A stretch of 64,000 nucleotides of DNA from Drosophila pseudoobscura (GCF_009870125.1 NC_046681.1:5035001-5099000); one strand, 5' to 3'; counted from the stretch's first letter, positions 25,201-35,448 are shown. A program made the numbers and translations. The notes: generated by a model not told the origin, from the letters alone.

Positions 25201-28200
25201 TTGAAATCTTCTTCAGACTCCGCCTGGACTGGGTCTATTCTATACCCGTGAGCTTCAAGCTTAAGCATTTTTATTTTACTTCTTATGTCTTTGCTTTTGC
25301 TTTTCCTTTTCCTTTTTTTTAGTTTTGCCTTTGCCATTGTGCAAAAGTAGTTGAACTATTTCAATGCACCCACATGCAGCTCGGCAGCATGGCAGCCTGA
25401 CTCTAGTCTGCAGCATCTTCAGGTGCAGTGAGGAAAGAGCGAGTCGCACATCCCCAGTGTCTATGACTGCAGGTGTTTGTCCTCGTTTGGAGCCAGGAGT
25501 CTGCCCCGGCAGCCCAGCCCAAGCCCCAGCCCCAGTCCGCCTTTGAGTCTAATTTCGCTGCAGCTAAAGTTCTTGTTTGTGTCTTATAAACGAGCCTACA
25601 GTGGGCCCAAAGTTAAAGTTGCGAAATACATTTCGAGAACAAGCCAAATCAGTGGGAGAAGATTAAGATAGAGCCTCTGTTGGGGACCTTTATGTTTTTA
25701 ACTCAAAATTCTATTATATTCTATTTGGAAATATCTGCAAAAATACTGGATAATAACAACCGTAAATTGAACACACAATCACGAAATTCATGTTTAAATT
25801 TATATTCGAAACCATTTTTCTGAGCACTAGCAAAACTTTCCTAATGGAAGTCGGACAATAATCACGGACATGCCTGTAGAATTATATTTTACGCCTGAAA
25901 GTATGCCCCCTGACTCAGTATCTGAAATCTCTATTGCTCCAACGAAAATACTGAAAGATCTTCTGGGCTGGGCTGGGCTGGTTGGACACTGTGCATTCTC
26001 GATATTCCCCTGCTGATTTCTCAGTACTTTGAATTACACTCCACCCAACCCACCAACACACACTCAAACTCACACTCACACACACTCGCGACTAAAAGTT
26101 GGTTAAAAGAAAGCAAAAACGAAGTAAAGCAAACTCTTCTCCGCTTTGTGCAATTTAAGACTTGAGCAAGAGAATAAATTGCATAAAGCGGGAAAACTTG
26201 CCCAACTTTCCCGCCTGCAAGGCCCCTCCGGAATGTAAAGGAGAAATATTTATACAGATTGATGGGAGCGAGAGCGAGTAATGCCAACAACATCGTTTCG
26301 TTTCGTTTCCTTTCCTATTCTCAGCGCCTGATGGACTCGGCCGAGCAGGCGGCCCTCTCCGAGATGGACGGCCAGGGCCAGGCAGAGGGGCCCCTGGGGG
26401 GACAGCAGCAACACTACGATGCGAGGCGTATCAACGAGTATAATGCCGATGGCAAGCTGGCGGACGGAGCCCGTCATATGGATATACGGTTCATGCGACG
26501 CTTCGAACGCCTCCCGGTCAATCTCAGTCTAAGCTCGATTCTGGTGCCGCACGGCGTCGATCTGGATGAGGCGGACGTGAAGTCGGCACTGCAGTGGAGC
26601 GCCCATTTGGACCCACTGTTCCAGAACAACTTAGAGCAAGATCCGGCATTGTCATGGCAATACTTTGGCTCATCCTCGGGCTTCCTGCGTCGCTTCCCGG
26701 GCACGGCCTGGCCCCCCGAGGGTTCCAAGGGCAGCAAGCTCATCCACGACTTTCGCACCCATAACTGGTTCGTCCAGGCCGCCTCCTCGCCCAAGGATAT
26801 TGTGAGTAGCCTCTATCCAACGAAGCCATGAGTGAATGCCTAACATTCCCTGCCTCTTAGATGATTCTATTGGACGCCTCGTCTAGCATGTCGGAGAAGT
26901 CCTTTGATCTTGGCATGGCCACGGCCTTCAACATTCTGGATACCCTCGGAGAAGATGACTTTGTCAACCTGATCACATTTTCGGAGGTTGTAAAGGCACC
27001 AGTGCCATGCTTCAAGGATCGCATGGTTCGTGCCACACCGGACAACATCCAGGAGATAAAGTCCGCGGTGAAGGCCATCAAGCTACAGGACACGGCCAAC
27101 TTTACAGCTGGCCTGGAGTATGCCTTCAGTCTGCTGCACAAGGTAACCAATCTTCCCCTCTCTGCGTGATGTTCTAGTAAGCCGCTAAACCGCTAATCCG
27201 CTAACCATCCCTTAGTACAATCAATCCGGCTCGGGGAGTCAGTGCAACCAGGCCATCATGCTGATCACGGAGAGCACCTCGGAGTCGCACAAGGACATCA
27301 TCAAGCAGTACAACTGGCCGCATATGCCGGTGAGAATCTTCACCTATCTGATTGGCAGCGACTCGAGCAGCCGGAGCAACCTGCACGACATGGCCTGCTC
27401 CAACAAGGGCTTCTTCGTCCAGATCAATGATTACGAGGAGGCGCGTCGCAAAGTAATCGACTACGCCTTGGTGATGGCGCGGCCGATGATCATGTATCAG
27501 GCGGATCATCCGGTGCACTGGAGTCCCGTGTTTGTGGCCGGCAAGTCTGGCGGCCTGGGCCGGGACTCGGAGTACCAGCGACGCCTGGTTACGACAGTTT
27601 CAACTCCGGTCTTCGATAGACGAAACCATTCGGTGCGCGTTGCCAATCTGCTGGGCGTGGTGGGCACCGATGTGCCCATCGAAGAGATACGCAAGGTCAT
27701 ACCCCAACACAAGCTGGGACCGAATGGGTATTCGTTTATCGTCGATAATAATGGGCGCGTGCTCTACCACCCCGATCTGCGCCCGCTGGGCGATGGCAAT
27801 CAGTATATCGATCAGCTCAAGCCCAAATACGCCTCCGTTGACATCACGGAGTTGGAACTGCCGGAAACGGAAATCGGCAACGATCATGAGCTAGTGGAAA
27901 TGAACAAGAATCTGCTCAATGAGGTGTGTTAATGGGATCTCCTACCAAGGATCAGGCTATATCTTAGACATATTTGCACATCTTTCAGATGCGCAGTGAC
28001 ATGATTCGACCCAAAGAGGGCGAAACAGAGTTCACCATCCTCAACCATTACGATGAGGTCAAGCGGGTCTCCACTCGAACGCACCGCTACTTTTACGGTC
28101 CCATCGAGGACACACCCTTCACGCTGGCTATTGTGCTCCCGGAGAAATACGGTAGCCACGAGTTAGTCTCCCAGCAGGAGATCCGGCATTCGCGTAACAA

Positions 28201-31200
28201 TGGTGAGATGACCTTTGCAATACGCGTACTAGTGTCATCGACTAATGCATGGCTCTTTTTCGATCCCTCCTTCAGTTACCGAATACTTTAAGGGAGACAA
28301 CTGGCGCGTACATCCTGAATGGGTGTACTGCGAGTACAATAGCGTCAGCGATCTGGAGAAGGAGCGCGAGAGTTCCGGCGAGTACTCGTCGCGCGATCAA
28401 GAGCCCAGCTTTGGGTCGCCAGAGGAGCAGGTATTGCATTTTCTGGCTCGCGCTGGACGCCCTGGTTGGAAGTGGATGTCGGTAAGCAATCGAACATGAG
28501 CCAGTGTGGGGTTATCTGCTCTGGGCATTCCACTAATCTTTGATTTCCTTCCCTCAGGTTCGACCAAAGTCGCCGCAGCCACATCACAACATGCACAGTG
28601 GCTCCAACGGCAATTCGCCCGGATCGAGCCACTTTGGGTCGCAGCATCTGAATGCCCAGGGTTCTCGCAAGGCAGAGCCGTACTTTTGCGATCGAACCCT
28701 CATCCAGAGCTTGGTCCGTGACGCCATGGTCACCGATGGTCTCGACAGGAATACAACAAGCCCCTCCAACGGCAAGGAGGACAAGCAGTAAGTTCTAAAT
28801 AAGTTTCTTATATTATTTTTTTGAATTTTAATTTTGTTCTTGGTATGGATTCAGTTGAAGGCACTTTCATGGGGCATGAACTAAAGTCTCTTGAATAAAT
28901 ACTTATTAATTTGTTTATAATTTAGTACAACTTTTGAGTAGTCTTAAATTTGATTGTTTAAATATTGATTTATTATTTTAAGTTTGAATTTTAAGTATCG
29001 CAAAATATTTTTATAGTTTGTCGAAATTTTTAAGTTTTTTTATTTATTCAAATTCAATATTTTATTAATTTTGCAAAATCGGTTTTATTTAAAAATTTCA
29101 CTAAAGCACAAAAACCATTTTCTCTCTGCATATATTTTCCCCACTCTATTTTCTTTGATGGCAAACAACTTTCCGTTCTTTTGCTGTATTAATGCACTCC
29201 ACTCCTCCCTACACACTATACGAATAACCATAATGAAATATTCTTTCGCCCACTGCAAATAATTTATGTACAATAATTTATTTTACAAATGCAATTTTAA
29301 ATGCACAAATTTTATATATGATCAATTTCCATAGTCCCATCGCCACCTTGATGGCTATACTCAAGAGGTAAATGGAAGAGTAATTTCTATCGAGTTCGAG
29401 TAGTGTTTGAACAATGCAATCGCTTTTGAGGACCAGCCACACGGAGAAGGCTTGAACACTATCCCCTAGAAATTGTGATCCGAGAACTTTTACGCTGCAA
29501 TAAGACACTAAAACTATATCGATTCGAGGAAACTAAATTGCATCCCTTTCTCTTCCCATAGGCAAGGCTATTCGAAGTTTGTGGTGGCCACCTCCTTTGT
29601 GGCCACGCGATCGGGTCTCCTGCGCTGGATTGATCACATAAAGAGGCCCGAGGACACCCCAGAACCGTAAGATAGCAAGTGCTCTACCTTGAACTTGATT
29701 TTCTACAAGATTCTCTGATTTTCTCGCACAGACACTTCAGCGAAGACAACGTGAGGGCCATGGACACATCCTGGTATAAGCGGGCCATAGACCAGCACGC
29801 CGTGGAACCCGATAGCTTCGTATACAGTGTACCCTTTGGCTCTGGCTATGCCATCAAGTCGAATGCCACTCTGGTCACTGCTTCCCACGCCATATTCGTC
29901 GAGCACCGCGGCCACAAGGCCCCAGCCGGGGTTGTGGGCTTGCAATTCCAGCACGATTCATTGGCCAAGCACTTTATAAATATCACCTCCACTGTGAGTA
30001 AAAAAAAACAATGGGTAATGGGTTGGCTATTCTAGAACCGTACTGATGAAAATTCGTTCCATTTCAGTGCACTGCAGCGGGCGCATCGGGCTGCAAGAGA
30101 ACCTGCGCCTCGGACAATCTGGATTGCTACGTGCTGGACAACAGCGGATTCGTGATCATCTCCGAGGAGATGGAGCACACGGGCAAGTTCTTCGGCCAGA
30201 TCGATGGCACCATTATGGACTCGCTTGTGCAGGACCGCATCTATAAGCGAGTGACCGTCAACGACTTTCAGGGCGTGTGCTCCGATGCAGACAATCCCTA
30301 TACGGCTGCTGGTGGCATTCTGAAACCAAATCGCTTGGGCTCTTGGTTCTTTAACCATCTGGTGGCCCTGAGTGCCACCTGGCTCTCCTTTATGCCGGCA
30401 ACGCTGCGTGCCTGGCCGCAGGATGACTACACCTACGACAACGAGGATGTTGTCTTTGTGGAGAACAATTATTCTGATGAATATGATAATTTTGACAATG
30501 ATTATGGCTTGCCAGTGGATCAAGAAATGGATGAGTTCTTCACCACGGCAGATGTGGTAAGATTACGGTCTATTAAGGCTCTGAAATATATGTCATGTGC
30601 CATCTATTTCGCTTCTAGGAGTACACAACGCCACCTCCCAAGGTGCACAAACCACATGCCGGTCCACGCTTTGCTCCGGATCCACAGAACGCGAGGAGGT
30701 GCGATCTGCGCACGGATCTGTATATGCTGCAGCCGGAGCGACTAACGCAGGGCGGCCAAAACAATCCACTCAAGGTAGGTGGCCTCCAGAGAACCCAGAG
30801 GTACCTCCAAGTCTAAGCTTAAATATCTGTTCCAGGGCAAGCTTACCAATTGCCACGTCTCTGGCTGCGAGCGCCCGTTCAGCGTCCAGAAGATCCCGCA
30901 CAGCAACCTCATCCTGCTGGTAGTGGACACTCTGTGTCCGTGCGGCTCCAAGCAGCTGGACATCGAGCCCTTGGAGGAGTCCGGCGTTGTGGGTGAGTAT
31001 TCGGCGGACTTATCATATAGCTCACTATAAGCTGTGGTTGACTCCCATTTCTGGTGGCTTATTAGGAGCTTGCAGCACGAGACGCCAGACCCAGGAGCAG
31101 GAGTCGCGCCGCCGGCCCAGGAAGTGCATCAACTATCATCCCGAGGAGATCGAGATACAGCAATGTGGTCGTGGCAGCAACCTCAGCCACATGTCCATCT

Positions 31201-31259
31201 CGGTAGTCGTGGCCCACATTCTGATGGTGGCGGTGACCTTTGTGCTGTCCAACGCGTGA
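1200..31259 (+). CDS. Voltage-gated calcium channel alpha2/delta subunit, 3' portion of a large gene (CG4587-like)
   Basis: Alpha2/delta subunits are extracellular, membrane-anchored proteins that traffic CaV channels to the presynaptic membrane. Fourteen coding exons are visible: 1200-1281, 15098-15208, 26325-26801, 26861-27142, 27216-27923, 27989-28202, 28276-28481, 28558-28787, 29562-29666, 29732-29993, 30068-30556, 30619-30774, 30836-30992, 31066-31259. All have AG/GT borders, phases close, and they give 1223 residues. Order: N-terminal helical region (VRNWALKFGVDLWEF), a VWA domain with an intact MIDAS (LLDASSSM, 26867-26890), a Cache-like region (27.5-27.85 kb), a Cys-rich C-terminal part, and a hydrophobic tail ending LSNA that suits a GPI signal or membrane anchor. 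The start codon and signal peptide lie upstream of the window. Two introns of about 13.8 and 11.1 kb host nested minus-strand genes. Family assignment is firm; orthology to CG4587 is inferred from neighbourhood and sequence. Confidence 0.9.
1282..2145. other. Intronic spacer, no feature seen
   Basis: Start of the 13.8-kb intron after the donor at 1282. It contains short G/T-rich low-complexity runs and no supported gene. Confidence 0.55.
2146..3254 (-). mobile_element. DINE-1/INE-1-like (Helentron-type) non-autonomous element, near full length
   Basis: Read on the minus strand the element opens with a short inverted pair, TATACCCGATACTC against its partner at 3219-3254. It continues with the conserved block around 3110-3200 (TATATATACTTTATGGGGTC on the plus strand), then a GACG/GACA microsatellite, and ends near 2146 with a hairpin (TGCGG-ACA-CCGCA at 2163-2175) next to AACGTTGTGAG. 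This is the known DINE-1 layout: subterminal inverted repeat, core microsatellite, 3' stem-loop. Internally, a unit of roughly 240 bases is repeated about three times (from near 2330, 2570 and 2810), sharing motifs such as ATTTTCGTCCTTTG and CGGAAGGGGGTG. There is no coding capacity. It sits in an intron of the alpha2/delta gene, on the opposite strand. Confidence 0.85.
3049..3110. repeat. GACG/GACA tetranucleotide microsatellite inside DINE-1
   Basis: Imperfect tandem array of GACG and GACA units directly before the conserved ATGGCTCAATCGACTCGGC block. A microsatellite at this position is diagnostic of DINE-1 family members and is usually length-variable between copies. Confidence 0.85.
3857..3880. 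repeat. (GT)n dinucleotide repeat
   Basis: An uninterrupted GT run of about 24 bases inside a GT/GCT-rich intronic tract (3790-3960). Long frames called on both strands here are low-complexity artefacts. Confidence 0.85.
3881..7074. other. Intronic sequence, no gene seen
   Basis: Pyrimidine-rich and A/T-rich low-complexity sequence, including CT runs near 6060-6095 and simple CAA runs near 5037-5060. No frame has family features or splice support on either strand. Confidence 0.5.
7075..8141 (-). CDS. Clip-domain serine protease homolog 1 (catalytically inactive), nested in intron
   Basis: Exons 7956-8141 and 7075-7896; the 59-base intron has a GTAAGT donor and TTTTACAG acceptor. The protein has 335 residues. 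A signal peptide (about 1-20) precedes a clip domain with six Cys (26, 32, 38, 50, 56, 57). The chymotrypsin-fold domain starts near residue 100 (KFGEFPW). Of the catalytic triad only His132 (MAAH) remains: the Asp position is Asn182 (SNNLALL), and the GDSGGP motif reads GDGGS, so Ser is Gly281. It should bind but not cleave. CLIPA-type homologs of this kind are known cofactors or regulators of prophenoloxidase and other immune cascades; that role here is inference. The ATG lies about 55 bases downstream of a TATA box. Its nearest relative in the window is the gene at 16266-17983. It resembles CG3117-type proteins, but I do not assign a symbol. Confidence 0.88.
8195..8202 (-). promoter_or_regulatory. 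TATA box of serine protease homolog 1
   Basis: TATAAATA on the minus strand, 54 bases upstream of the ATG at 8141. Spacing fits a short 5' leader. Confidence 0.6.
8613..9480 (-). pseudogene. Decayed core-1 beta-1,3-galactosyltransferase (C1GalT)-like gene
   Basis: C1GalT enzymes build the T antigen (Gal-beta1,3-GalNAc) in the Golgi. On the minus strand, order-preserved fragments of the family are readable. These are KFRASEKKNPLDDLLTDGF followed by a GTAATC donor-like site (about 9320-9395), then after a TCTCAG acceptor at about 9243 GCISGGAGYALSQEDLRRFV and VEGLPN (9085-9160), YWCWNYFYYKTDD (about 8995-9035), CCSDLAISFHYIEPNLMYVL (about 8895-8955), and a final open frame ending at a stop at 8613-8615. 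SGGAGY-LS-E-LRRF and CCSDLAISFHY-EP are hallmarks of the family. The frame is broken by at least one shift (around 8955-9065) and three in-frame stops between about 8825 and 8895. The DDD catalytic segment is not recognisable, and the N-terminal membrane anchor was not found. Drosophila carries several C1GalT-like paralogs in this part of element B; this looks like a dead copy. Confidence 0.82.
9481..15097. other. Intronic sequence, no further gene seen
   Basis: Long intronic stretch with short simple repeats, for example GCT-rich sequence at 11860-11905, a CA run near 12020-12040 and a TG run near 13842-13862. Several open frames on both strands lack starts, splice context or family motifs. 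I see no supported gene. Confidence 0.45.
15098..15208 (+). CDS. alpha2/delta exon, isolated between two giant introns
   Basis: A 111-base exon (37 codons) between TTGCAG and GTAAGT. It reads RFKDNDIEVKRKDGIILLRE and on to NFMDFKRNAVM, the helical N-terminal part of alpha2/delta. Both ends are phase 0, so it joins 1281 and 26325 in frame. Confidence 0.88.
15209..16205. other. Intronic spacer, no feature seen
   Basis: Begins at the donor GTAAGT (15209). GC-richer, with short repeats of CCGATTCCGATGCC type at 15228-15258. The overlapping frames here are low-complexity and have no recognisable domain. Confidence 0.45.
16266..17983 (-). CDS. Clip-domain serine protease homolog 2 (inactive) with Gly/Ser-rich repeat tail, nested in intron
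   Basis: Exons 17756-17983 and 16266-17678; the intron of 77 bases has a GTAAGT donor and TTTCAG acceptor. The protein has 546 residues. A signal peptide (about 1-22) is followed by a clip domain with Cys 25, 33, 39, 64, 70 and 71, and a protease-like domain from about residue 112 (QMGEFPW). His147 is kept; the Asp position is Asn197 (ESNLALLFL), and the active-site motif reads GDGGA, with Gly297 replacing Ser. The domain ends near residue 346 and a tail of about 200 residues follows. The tail holds three near-identical 39-residue Gly/Ser/Ile-rich repeats and ends in an Asn/Ser-rich segment (MNNLSNNSKEPAMIPI). The tail is absent from homolog 1. A polyadenylation signal on the minus strand lies at about 16206-16212. 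Cofactor or regulator in an immune or clotting cascade is inferred from the family. Confidence 0.88.
16420..16766 (-). repeat. 3 x 117-bp in-frame tandem repeat in serine protease homolog 2
   Basis: The motif ATAACGCCGCTACCTGTTG recurs at 16474, 16591 and 16708, an exact period of 117 bases (39 codons), with a partial unit on the 16420 side. Units differ at very few bases (e.g. GAGATAG, GATATAG, GAAATAG at the same position). Near-identity points to recent expansion or ongoing homogenisation, so copy number may vary within the species. Confidence 0.95.
18035..18042 (-). promoter_or_regulatory. TATA box of serine protease homolog 2
   Basis: TATAAAAG on the minus strand, 52 bases upstream of the ATG at 17983, nearly the same spacing as in homolog 1. 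Confidence 0.6.
18163..19794. other. Intronic sequence, no gene seen
   Basis: AT-rich DNA with a CTG run at 19009-19032 and a GGCAAC-type run near 19130-19150. No frame with family features on either strand. Confidence 0.45.
19795..19895 (-). pseudogene. Relic of the 5' end of a third serine protease homolog
   Basis: The minus strand closely matches the signal-peptide and clip-start region of serine protease homolog 1 (8060-8130). Shared strings include TTGAGCTG, GCTCTAC, and CTCCTTGTGGCGATCA. The frame has a TGA within the former signal peptide and the match stops after the first clip Cys. The rest of the gene is not detectable nearby, so this is a truncated duplicate. Confidence 0.75.
20311..20560 (-). 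pseudogene. Unrecognised coding-like fragment
   Basis: The minus strand stays open for about 80 codons (ending near 20311) and reads like a membrane or secreted protein, with segments such as NLYLSYMIVIRWADPTKVFD and YGKFFTSCWELCAWDT. There is no upstream ATG with a sensible leader and no splice sites that I can join; the frame breaks by stops further along (20140-20310). It may be a piece of a decayed duplicate. I do not recognise the family, and chance cannot be excluded. Confidence 0.3.
20858..20867 (+). promoter_or_regulatory. NF-kappaB-like (Dif/Relish/Dorsal) site upstream of small peptide gene
   Basis: GGGATTCTCC fits the relaxed kappaB pattern GGGRNNYYCC, 17 bases 5' of a TATA-like element and about 95 bases from the ATG. 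A GATA-type motif (CTTATCTG) sits at about 20811. Adjacent kappaB and GATA motifs are typical of Drosophila fat-body immune promoters; function here is inferred. Confidence 0.45.
20884..20891 (+). promoter_or_regulatory. TATA-like box of small peptide gene
   Basis: CATATAAT followed about 20-25 bases downstream by an initiator-like TTAGTC, leaving a leader of roughly 50 bases before the ATG at 20963. Confidence 0.5.
20963..21145 (+). CDS. 60-residue secreted peptide, unnamed; candidate immune effector
   Basis: Single-exon frame starting with ATG 53 bases or so after a plausible transcription start. Residues 1-22 form a clear signal peptide (MDSK, then a Leu/Val/Ala/Cys-rich core, then CVA before APQG). 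The mature chain of about 38 residues has exactly two Cys (27 and 51), able to form one disulfide around a Gly/Asn/Leu-rich loop (GNIVIDLHNLNG), and a basic C terminus (RQHQRRG). Two polyadenylation signals follow (21233 and 21249), so leader, frame and tail make a compact inducible-type gene. It lies on the host strand inside the second giant intron. I do not recognise the family; it is not a Bomanin (no CxxC motif), cecropin or defensin. An immune role rests only on size, secretion, charge and the promoter motifs. Confidence 0.72.
   Translation: MDSKTFVLLLLVACLCVACCVAAPQGCNGGLYARNGNIVIDLHNLNGLFDCVERQHQRRG
21233..21254 (+). terminator. Polyadenylation signals of small peptide gene
   Basis: AATAAA at 21233-21238 and again at 21249-21254, 88 and 104 bases after the stop codon. 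Confidence 0.65.
21300..26324. other. Rest of the second giant intron, no gene seen
   Basis: Low-complexity intronic DNA: CAACCTGC-type repeats near 22020-22060, a GA run at 22480-22500, GATA-type repeats near 22515-22545, and short CCCAGTCTCAG repeats near 23950-24000. The many open frames have no family features. Confidence 0.45.
26325..31259 (+). CDS. alpha2/delta exon cluster: VWA, Cache-like and C-terminal anchor
   Basis: Twelve exons separated by short introns; only one, 28788-29561, exceeds 700 bases. The VWA domain begins at the end of 26325-26801 (SPKDI) and runs through 26861-27142 and 27216-27923, with the DxSxS metal-binding motif intact. Exon 27216-27923 also holds the Cache-like segment (GPNGYSFIVDNNGRVLYHPD). 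Exon 28558-28787 is low complexity and His/Ser/Gly rich. Exon 30068-30556 has several Cys and an acidic Asp/Glu/Tyr-rich stretch at 30420-30530. Stop TGA is at 31257-31259. Confidence 0.9.
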
Positions 31260-32430
31260 TATGAGTACTAAACGGGCACGAGGACGAGGACGAGGACCTG
31301 CAGCAGTCGTGAGGATTAATTTTTTCCCTTTTTCATCTTTAAACCACACGGTTGGGATGGAGACTAAAACGGATATGAGTTTGTTGATTTGAAGGCGCCC
31401 TTTGCATGGCCAAAACGAGAAAGAAATTAATATATTTATTTAGTAATACGCAACGCAGAAGCAAACCTCGTTATACACGAGTAATACTAACGAGTTTATA
31501 CCCATATGTTTGTAGACAATAATTTGCAGGACAGGAAGAGGTTTTCCGTGCACAATTAGACAAATCGTTAGCTAAACCTCAATTCTGTATGTGTCCGTGT
31601 CTGTGCAATAAGCGGAACGGAAAAATAGTAATCAGAGTATCACATTATTTAGTCAAGGATAAATACTTTCTAGAGCGAGCTTTGTTGCCCCCTTTTTTTA
31701 ACCAATAATTTCCCTAGGTACGAGCAAAACAAATCCGAATAATTACGGGCACTCACTGAATTAAACATATGATGCGGTTTGTGTAAATAGTATGAGAATG
31801 TATTCAATATGAGCAAATTCCTACCGAAAAATATTCCATTCAAGAACAAGTTTTTTCCTTTTGTCAGTCTTACAACTCTAAGAGATATATGGAGTTAATT
31901 TTGCACTCAACTGCGAACGCACAAGATATCAAGTATTATGTACGAGTATTTTACAAGAAATAAAAATAAAAAGGAGAACTCACTGAACAAACGGAAGACT
32001 TGAAAAACCAGACAGCAATGTATAAACAAAAGCACAGCAGAACCCAACAAATAAAACCAAAACAAAGTTGTAGACAGTACAGTACAGTTCATATCGCAAT
32101 AATATGTACATGTGTATGTATGTATTTACGAGTATATATGTATGTATGGGTGACAGCCACTTTTGAACAGCAATAAAACAAAAAAATGAGAAAAGTACGA
32201 GTATATATAAATATATATATATATTAAATAATTTATAAAACAAATATTCAATTAGTTTTGCAGCGAACGAAACGAAACAAAACGAAACGAAACCCAAAAA
32301 CCAAACGAAAAATAATCATTTATTTTATATACACTTTTATACAAACATAATTTCTTATAAAAACAACAAAAAATGGAGAGGAGGCAGAGGAAAGCTAACG
32401 AAAAAAATTGATCTAATAAAAATGTATGGT
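31260..32430 (+). other. alpha2/delta 3' UTR, probable
   Basis: AT-rich, A-biased sequence after the stop with candidate AATAAA signals, for example 32415-32420 and others between 31960 and 32580. No coding frame is supported. The A-biased composition continues to about 35.4 kb, so a longer neuronal 3' UTR is possible. Confidence 0.45.
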
Positions 32431-35400
32431 TTAGTTTCAAAATTGTATAAATGAAATGTGCATGACCTTTGATTTCGTGTTATTTCTGTTCTTTTAATAT
32501 AAAGAAGTTTACATATCGATCACGATTTGGCCAATAATAAAAAAAACCACACTTTTCTTTACTACGGAACAAATAAACCAAGTAAAATCAAACTATTTGA
32601 AGTATAAAGATAGATCACGTCACTCAAAACACTTGCATACATAATCACACATCTACACTCTTACACACTGAACACTCGACACATACATACCTATACAATA
32701 TACATATAAAGAAAGAGTATTTTCTGTGTCTTAAACTTGTATAAAAAATGTCTTCCATTAAAATACTTAACAAAGAAACAAAAGCAAAGAAAGTAAAACA
32801 ATTTATAACTCAATAACTATTAATTAACTAAAACAAAAAGGAAAAACAAATACAAGTATGAAAGTAAAAGTAAAAAGTAAATATATATACTAATCATATA
32901 TTTAACTCGAAAATCCATTATCCAAGCATGAACTATTTGAAGTGTCGAGTTCTCCTTCATACGTACAGCTATAAGCTGGCCACGGAGAAGGGCAGAGATG
33001 GACGTGTACGCGGAGATCATCGTACATCATAGAGTTCTAGATAATTTAGCTAGTTAGGAGCCGCTGCAGCAGCAGCGCCAGCGACAACCACAGAACAAAC
33101 GGAGGTGTCGCCCATACACAAGCATTAGATGAAATATTAGCAGAATATTTATATAAATATGTAATAATATTTGAATACACAACTTAAATTTAATAATCAA
33201 TTGTAAGTCGTACTCCTAAGAGCTGTTTGTTAAACGTTGACGATGACGATGACGATAACGATAACGATGTCGGTGAATCAGATACAAGTATTGTTGAAGT
33301 GCGGCGAGGATTGTGTTGTATGCTTGAGGTGGGACGACAGTGCGTATGCTTGATCTGTATCAGTGTGTGTTTGTGTGTGAGTATGTGTGTATGGCTGAGG
33401 ACATTGACTGACATTAAATGGCAGGGGAGGCAGGGTGCCAGGGGAGGGATGCGAGAGAGCGTGTGCTGGGACAGTAGAGGCAGTTATACCAGTAAAACTA
33501 TAATCAAACGGGTATTGGCAAAACAATGATCATGATCCGAACTTTTCTTCCCCTCTATCTCATCCCTTCATATCTGTAGCTGTGTAGCCCACACTCTCAG
33601 TCCATCACTCTCCTAGTCTACCTCTCTCTCTATCTCTCTCTCATTGTATTCGTGCAACTAATCCACTGTAAAATTGCATTTAATTCCTTCACCTAACTTC
33701 AACTCGAAACTAATATACATATTTATGTATTCAACTTTTTGCAAAAACAAAAGATTCCATATCAAAAACGAAAATCTATACAAAAAATTACAAATAATAA
33801 ATAATAATGTTCTGCAACATTTTCTGTTTGTTTATTTTTATAAGGAAATCGAATGTTTGTATGTGTAGTCCATAATTTTCTAAAGGCATATGAACACGAG
33901 TATATTGATGGAAAACCAAAGTAATATTTATTGGTCTTAATGGGATGGAAGAACATAAACAAAACTACCATTATTAACTTACGAATTAAATCAAATTTTT
34001 GACAATGCGATTTTTGCTTTTTGGAAATCGTGCTTTTTGCTAAAACAAAACCAAATCGAATGAAACTAAACGAAACCAAAATGAACTATTATTATAATGA
34101 AAACAACATACTTTTGCTCTCTATAAACCCTATATACAAGCACCTTTCTATATGAAACGTTTATATAAAGCAAACCGAAACCAAAAATAACAAAAATCAT
34201 ACTTACCTACTATATAGAACACGTACTACAACAGATCCCTCGATTTTATATTCCGAAATTCCACACACACAGAACCGGAACCTTACCGGTAAGCAATATC
34301 TTTATTTGCCGCTCTTTGGTTTTGTTGAATTTAATTCGTTTTCAATTGCCGCATTCAGTGTTTAAAATAAGACCAAATGAAAACAGTAGGGGAATGGAAA
34401 TTAAATGAAGTGAAACGAAAATACAAGAACTACGCATACATTCATGTATTGTATAATTAGTAACCAGTTACTGACTAAAAACGTTATTTCAAACTCAAGT
34501 CAAACTCATTCTATCAATAATATTCAAAGTAAATAAATTCTGTTATTGTTGTCGAGGCATTGAACTATAAATATTGAGGCCGAAAAACTAAAGCAACTTT
34601 TTAATATGTGGGAGAAATTGTTGTTTCATTAAATTTGTCATTATGAGAATTGAAAATATAAATGTTTGACGCAAAAGCGTGAAAGGAGTAAAAAATACAT
34701 ATAAATGTGTACACACATATAATTCATATACATATATCTGTATATCCCAGAAACCCCCACAAAGATATACCAATATTAACGACACTTTTGGAAGCTTCGA
34801 ATTTGGAAAAGCCGAAACACATCGTTATGTTCCACAATTAAATACCGACACTCATACACAAACACACAGTCCACACAGAAATATAGAAAAAGCTTATGTT
34901 ATTTTGTATGGAAAAGTCTACAAAGAATTTCACCTAATAGTTTAAAGACAGACAAGGAGATACTATTAACAAATTAGTAAAAGAAAAACAAAGGAAAACA
35001 TTACAAAATTGAGAAAAACCTAACTAATAAGATACTCGTACAAGGAAAAACACACACTCACAAAGAAATACAAGAACCGCATACTTACATAAATTAATTA
35101 TAAATTAATATAAACTTGCTCATTATTCTAATTATAAACCGAAACTTATAAGTAAATGGTAATACTTAAATAATGCAATTAAAACCAAATTAAGATTAAT
35201 ACAACACGAAACAGGAAGATGAACAACTAATAATATTATAAATACATAATATGGACATGAGAACAGAAGAACAGAAGAGCAGATGAAAGCAAAAGCAAAA
35301 CAAACTGAATGAAGAAAATTAAATGAAAAAAGTATTACGAAATATTTAAAATTGTATTTTACTTTTGCACTTTGATTGATATTATTCGGAATAACCTACA

Positions 35401-35448
35401 TATGTATCCCATTACGGATATCACGCCTCTATCAGGCGGCGAGCCACA
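32431..35448. other. A-rich stretch downstream of alpha2/delta, no gene
   Basis: A-rich plus strand with ACACAC and AAATAC repeats and many AATAAA-like hexamers. It includes CT-rich patches (33600-33645) and a GACGAT run (33238-33270). No frame looks coding. It is either an extended 3' UTR or plain intergenic DNA. Confidence 0.4.
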
